From NCBI GenBank assembly GCA_009704225.1, contig WLEN01000027.1, positions 1 to 7,954 on the forward strand: a stretch of DNA of 7,954 nt, given 5' to 3'. Positions 5,841-7,954 of this stretch are shown here, one piece after another. Position 1 is the stretch's first letter. Each line of letters starts with the position of its first letter. The DNA is from Actinomycetota bacterium (GTDB lineage: Bacteria > Actinomycetota > Actinomycetes > Actinomycetales > Microbacteriaceae). The position numbers and the translations under genes were made by a program. Under the pieces are notes generated by a model that saw nothing but the letters and a program-made list of their open reading frames with translations, made no database searches and was not told where the DNA came from.

Positions 5841-7382
5841 CTATTCGTAGGCTTCGTCGTCGGAGTAGGGGAACCACCAGAAATTCTGTTCAGACGAGTG
5901 TGCGTCGACCATCATGAACTTTGTGTGACGGAAAGTGTCCAGCCCTTCAGCGCCGAGTTGGCGGCCGATTCCCGACATCTTGCGTCCTCCAAACGGTCCA
6001 GCGTCGTTATCGAGGAGAGGTGCGTTCACCCAGACCATTCCCGCAACGATTTCGTTCACCGCACGGTCAATCTCAACCACATCCGTCGAATACAAATTGG
6101 AACCCAATCCGAACGGTGAGCCGTTCGCGAGATCGAGTGCTTCATCGAAACTAGCTACTCGATAAACCGCCACCGCGGGGCCAAAAATTTCCTGTTGGTA
6201 AATGTCCATGTCTCGATTGACGTTTTCCAAGACGGTTGGTTCGTGGAAAAAGCCGGTGGCCAATTCACTGTCTTTGAGCAACGCTCGTCCGCCGCCGATG
6301 GTGACAGTTGCTCCCTGCTCGACGGAACGGGCTATGACGCTTTCCAATCGCGCGAGTTCACGACCGTTCTCCATGGGGCCAACGTCAACTTTGTCTAGGG
6401 GGTGTCCTTGGCGCAGTGCCGCTACATGACCGATAAACAACTGCATGAATTCGTCGTAGATGTCGTTGTGAACAATGAGTTTCTCTGTCGAGGTACACAC
6501 CTGGCCGCAATTGATAAACGCGGCAAAGGCTGCACCTCGCGCTGCGACATCCAATTTCGCTGATGGCATGACGATAAAAGGGTCGCTACCGGACGCTTCG
6601 ATGATGCACGGCTTGAACTGTTCTCCACACGACTTCGCAACAATCTTGCCGGTCGGGACGCTCCCCGTGAACGAAATCTGGTGCGTGCCTTTGTGGTTTA
6701 CGAGTTGAATCGAGGTCGGCGCCGTTCCCGGAACAACCTGGACCAGTCCCGCTGGAAGCACACCGAACGCCTCGGCAAATGCGAGAGTCGTGAGTGTCGC
6801 CCATTCGGAAGGCTTGATGATGATGGCATTTCCAGCCGCCAGCGCCGCGGCACCTGTCCACATCGCCAGAACGACGGGATAGTTCGCGGGAAGGATGATG
6901 ACGGCGGTACCCATCGGTTCTTTGAGCGTGTAATGGAATTGACCAGCGGTCGCGGTTCCGTGCACTGTGCCGATCGAATGACGTCCGATTTCTGCGTAAT
7001 AGTCCATCGCAGTGATTGCCCAACTCACCTCGTCGAAGCTTTCCTTGAACGGTTTGCCCGTTTCGGTGGAAAGGATTTCGGCGACAACGCGTTGATTCTC
7101 GCGAACTTTGCGCGCAGCTTCGTGAATGAGTTCGGCGCGTTCCAGGGCGGACAGCGCATTCCATTCCTTTTGCGCGGAATTTGCATCTGCAACAACCCGA
7201 TCCACCTGCGCCTCGGTGAGATCGGAGATCTCACCGAGGACACCGGCGGTCGATGGGTCAAGTACGTCGGCGAATTTCGCACCTTCCGCCCGCTCGAGCC
7301 CCGACTTTCCAAAGAACTTGTTATTCAGGGTTGAGATTTTTTCGCGGACCTCGGGAGAGCCACGGCGGGCGGAAATGTTCAT
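5841..7382 (-). CDS. NAD(P)-dependent aldehyde dehydrogenase (succinate-semialdehyde dehydrogenase-like)
   Basis: This complete 513-residue member of the aldehyde dehydrogenase superfamily should oxidise an aldehyde to the acid in the cytoplasm. Visible motifs in order: PANYPV with the oxyanion-hole Asn N167, IIKPSEW (K190 and E193, coenzyme binding), FTGSVPTG (239-246 region), the base E262 in EASGSDPF, catalytic C296 in GQVCTS, EIFGP (E398, F400) and the C-terminal PFGGRKMSGIGRQLG. All catalytic residues are present. The E-A-S-G-S-D stretch departs from the common E-L-G-G-K/S pattern, and the protein ends in an aromatic tail, FWWFPYSDDEAYE. Substrate cannot be read from sequence: succinate semialdehyde, 4-aminobutanal or another amine-derived aldehyde are all possible. 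The start at 7382 is supported by AGGAAA 5 nt upstream. The gene follows the permease stop codon by 21 bp, so the two are probably co-transcribed. Confidence 0.92.
   Translation of the reverse strand: MNISARRGSPEVREKISTLNNKFFGKSGLERAEGAKFADVLDPSTAGVLGEISDLTEAQVDRVVADANSAQKEWNALSALERAELIHEAARKVRENQRVVAEILSTETGKPFKESFDEVSWAITAMDYYAEIGRHSIGTVHGTATAGQFHYTLKEPMGTAVIILPANYPVVLAMWTGAAALAAGNAIIIKPSEWATLTTLAFAEAFGVLPAGLVQVVPGTAPTSIQLVNHKGTHQISFTGSVPTGKIVAKSCGEQFKPCIIEASGSDPFIVMPSAKLDVAARGAAFAAFINCGQVCTSTEKLIVHNDIYDEFMQLFIGHVAALRQGHPLDKVDVGPMENGRELARLESVIARSVEQGATVTIGGGRALLKDSELATGFFHEPTVLENVNRDMDIYQQEIFGPAVAVYRVASFDEALDLANGSPFGLGSNLYSTDVVEIDRAVNEIVAGMVWVNAPLLDNDAGPFGGRKMSGIGRQLGAEGLDTFRHTKFMMVDAHSSEQNFWWFPYSDDEAYE
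7211..7239. repeat. Perfect 13-bp inverted repeat with 3-nt loop inside the aldehyde dehydrogenase gene
   Basis: CCTCGGTGAGATC (7211-7223) is the exact reverse complement of GATCTCACCGAGG (7227-7239), separated by GGA. It lies about 143 nt inside the coding region and encodes residues around L49-E57 (LGEISDLTE). The dyad is seen directly. An arm this long and this close is very unlikely by chance in an 8-kb window. Its function is unknown; an RNA hairpin or a protein-binding site is possible. Confidence 0.8.
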
Positions 7383-7387
7383 GTCTG

Positions 7388-7393
7388 TTTCCT
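7388..7393 (-). promoter_or_regulatory. Ribosome binding site of the aldehyde dehydrogenase gene
   Basis: AGGAAA on the minus strand, 5 nt before ATG 7382 and inside the 21-bp gap after the permease stop codon. It fixes the start of the aldehyde dehydrogenase and contrasts with putA and the pucR-type gene, which lack a well-placed Shine-Dalgarno. Confidence 0.7.
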
Positions 7394-7403
7394 GTGCTTT
7401 CGT

Positions 7404-7954
7404 TTAGGAGATGGGCTTTGCGATGGAGTCGAGGTTGGCGTCAGCCTTGTCGACAATCGCACGTTCGGCCTTCATATCCATGTTGAGACACATCACCCAG
7501 TAAATGACGCCACCGAGAGGAATCCCGATGAAGAAGGCGATGTCGACTCCTCCGAGCGCGGTAGCGATTGGCCCGGTGTAGAACGGAAGGATCATGAACG
7601 GAATCATGATGGCGAACGTCACCAAATAAGACAGGATTCCCCGCATGTTCCAGTTGCCGTAGATACCCGTTCGCGAGAACATTTCGCGAATCGAATAGTG
7701 ACCGCGACGAACGAGGAAGAAGTCGGTGAGATTGATCGCTGTCCACGGAGCCATGAGGTACGACAGAACGACGAGAATCGTCCAGAAGCTCGTGTTGAGG
7801 TAATCGGCCGGCATGAACGCACCTGCGTAGGTGGAGGTCAGACCGACGAGGAGAATCGTCCAAATTCGGACTTTACGTGTGGGCAGAACTGATTTGATGC
7901 TGTCCATCGCCGTAATGATGGTCAGTGATCCTCCGTATACGCACATCGCCATCA
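7404..7954 (-). CDS. NCS1-family permease, C-terminal part (5' end outside window)
   Basis: The frame is open from the window edge to a TAA at 7404-7406, giving at least 183 residues; the first Met seen (7952) is probably internal. Counting from that Met, hydrophobic segments lie near residues 1-18, 30-46, 56-80, 105-123 and 136-156, fitting the last five of the usual twelve helices. The APWTAINLTDFFLVRRGHY motif (68-86) is characteristic of NCS1 nucleobase/cation symporters (cytosine, purine, hydantoin and allantoin permeases). The polar tail after residue 157 is cytoplasmic by family topology. Substrate-binding helices are mostly outside the window, so the substrate cannot be assigned. Being first in the permease-aldehyde dehydrogenase-pucR order, it likely imports the compound whose aldehyde product the next enzyme oxidises, or a related nitrogen source. 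That role is inferred from context. Confidence 0.85.
   Translation of the reverse strand, partial: MAMCVYGGSLTIITAMDSIKSVLPTRKVRIWTILLVGLTSTYAGAFMPADYLNTSFWTILVVLSYLMAPWTAINLTDFFLVRRGHYSIREMFSRTGIYGNWNMRGILSYLVTFAIMIPFMILPFYTGPIATALGGVDIAFFIGIPLGGVIYWVMCLNMDMKAERAIVDKADANLDSIAKPIS

Noticed and set aside
5444..5917. Plus-strand open frame crossing the pucR-type start and the intergenic region
   Set aside because: No family resemblance; it runs antisense through two real genes and their control region.
6110..6127. Inverted repeat CGAACGG-TGAG-CCGTTCG in the aldehyde dehydrogenase gene
   Set aside because: Chance-level arm length; it encodes the conserved NGSPFGLG segment.
7670..7690. TTCGCGA repeated and inverted around a 7-nt spacer in the permease gene
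   Set aside because: TCGCGA is itself palindromic, so the pattern is just two copies of a common GC-rich word in coding sequence.

Overview
The window reads as a piece of an actinobacterial (Actinomycetota) chromosome with moderately high GC. The evidence is the sequence style of a bifunctional PutA lacking the enterobacterial DNA-binding domain, a DUF554 membrane protein of the type common in high-GC Gram-positives, a PucR-type regulator, and at least one promoter laid out for leaderless mRNA (TANNNT ending 7 nt before the start codon). I cannot name the genus. All genes look intact apart from the two cut by the window edges. I see no tRNA, rRNA, CRISPR array, insertion sequence or prophage.

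Layout: (1) 1-725, minus strand: a DUF554 integral membrane protein whose 3' end lies outside the window. (2) 726-821: a short divergent control region rich in small dyads. (3) 822-4283, plus strand: putA, encoding proline dehydrogenase fused to delta-1-pyrroline-5-carboxylate dehydrogenase, 1153 residues. (4) A 22-bp tail-to-tail junction holding a 12-bp palindrome. (5) 4306-5727, minus strand: a PucR-family regulator. (6) 5728-5840: an intergenic region with a candidate leaderless promoter, a compound dyad and a second small dyad. (7) 5841-7382, minus strand: an NAD(P)-dependent aldehyde dehydrogenase. (8) 7404-7954, minus strand: the C-terminal part of an NCS1-family permease whose 5' part lies outside the window.

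How the genes may work together: PutA oxidises proline to glutamate. It has no ribbon-helix-helix domain and so probably cannot repress its own gene as E. coli PutA does. The adjacent PucR-type protein is a reasonable candidate regulator, because PutR of Bacillus subtilis, which activates proline catabolism, belongs to the same family. The competing reading is that this regulator belongs to the permease-aldehyde dehydrogenase-pucR group on the minus strand, which looks like an uptake-and-oxidation module for a nitrogen compound of unknown identity. No dedicated proline transporter is visible. The most unexpected sequence features are a perfect 13-bp inverted repeat with a 3-nt loop inside the aldehyde dehydrogenase coding region (7211-7239) and the nested dyad plus leaderless promoter in front of the regulator gene.
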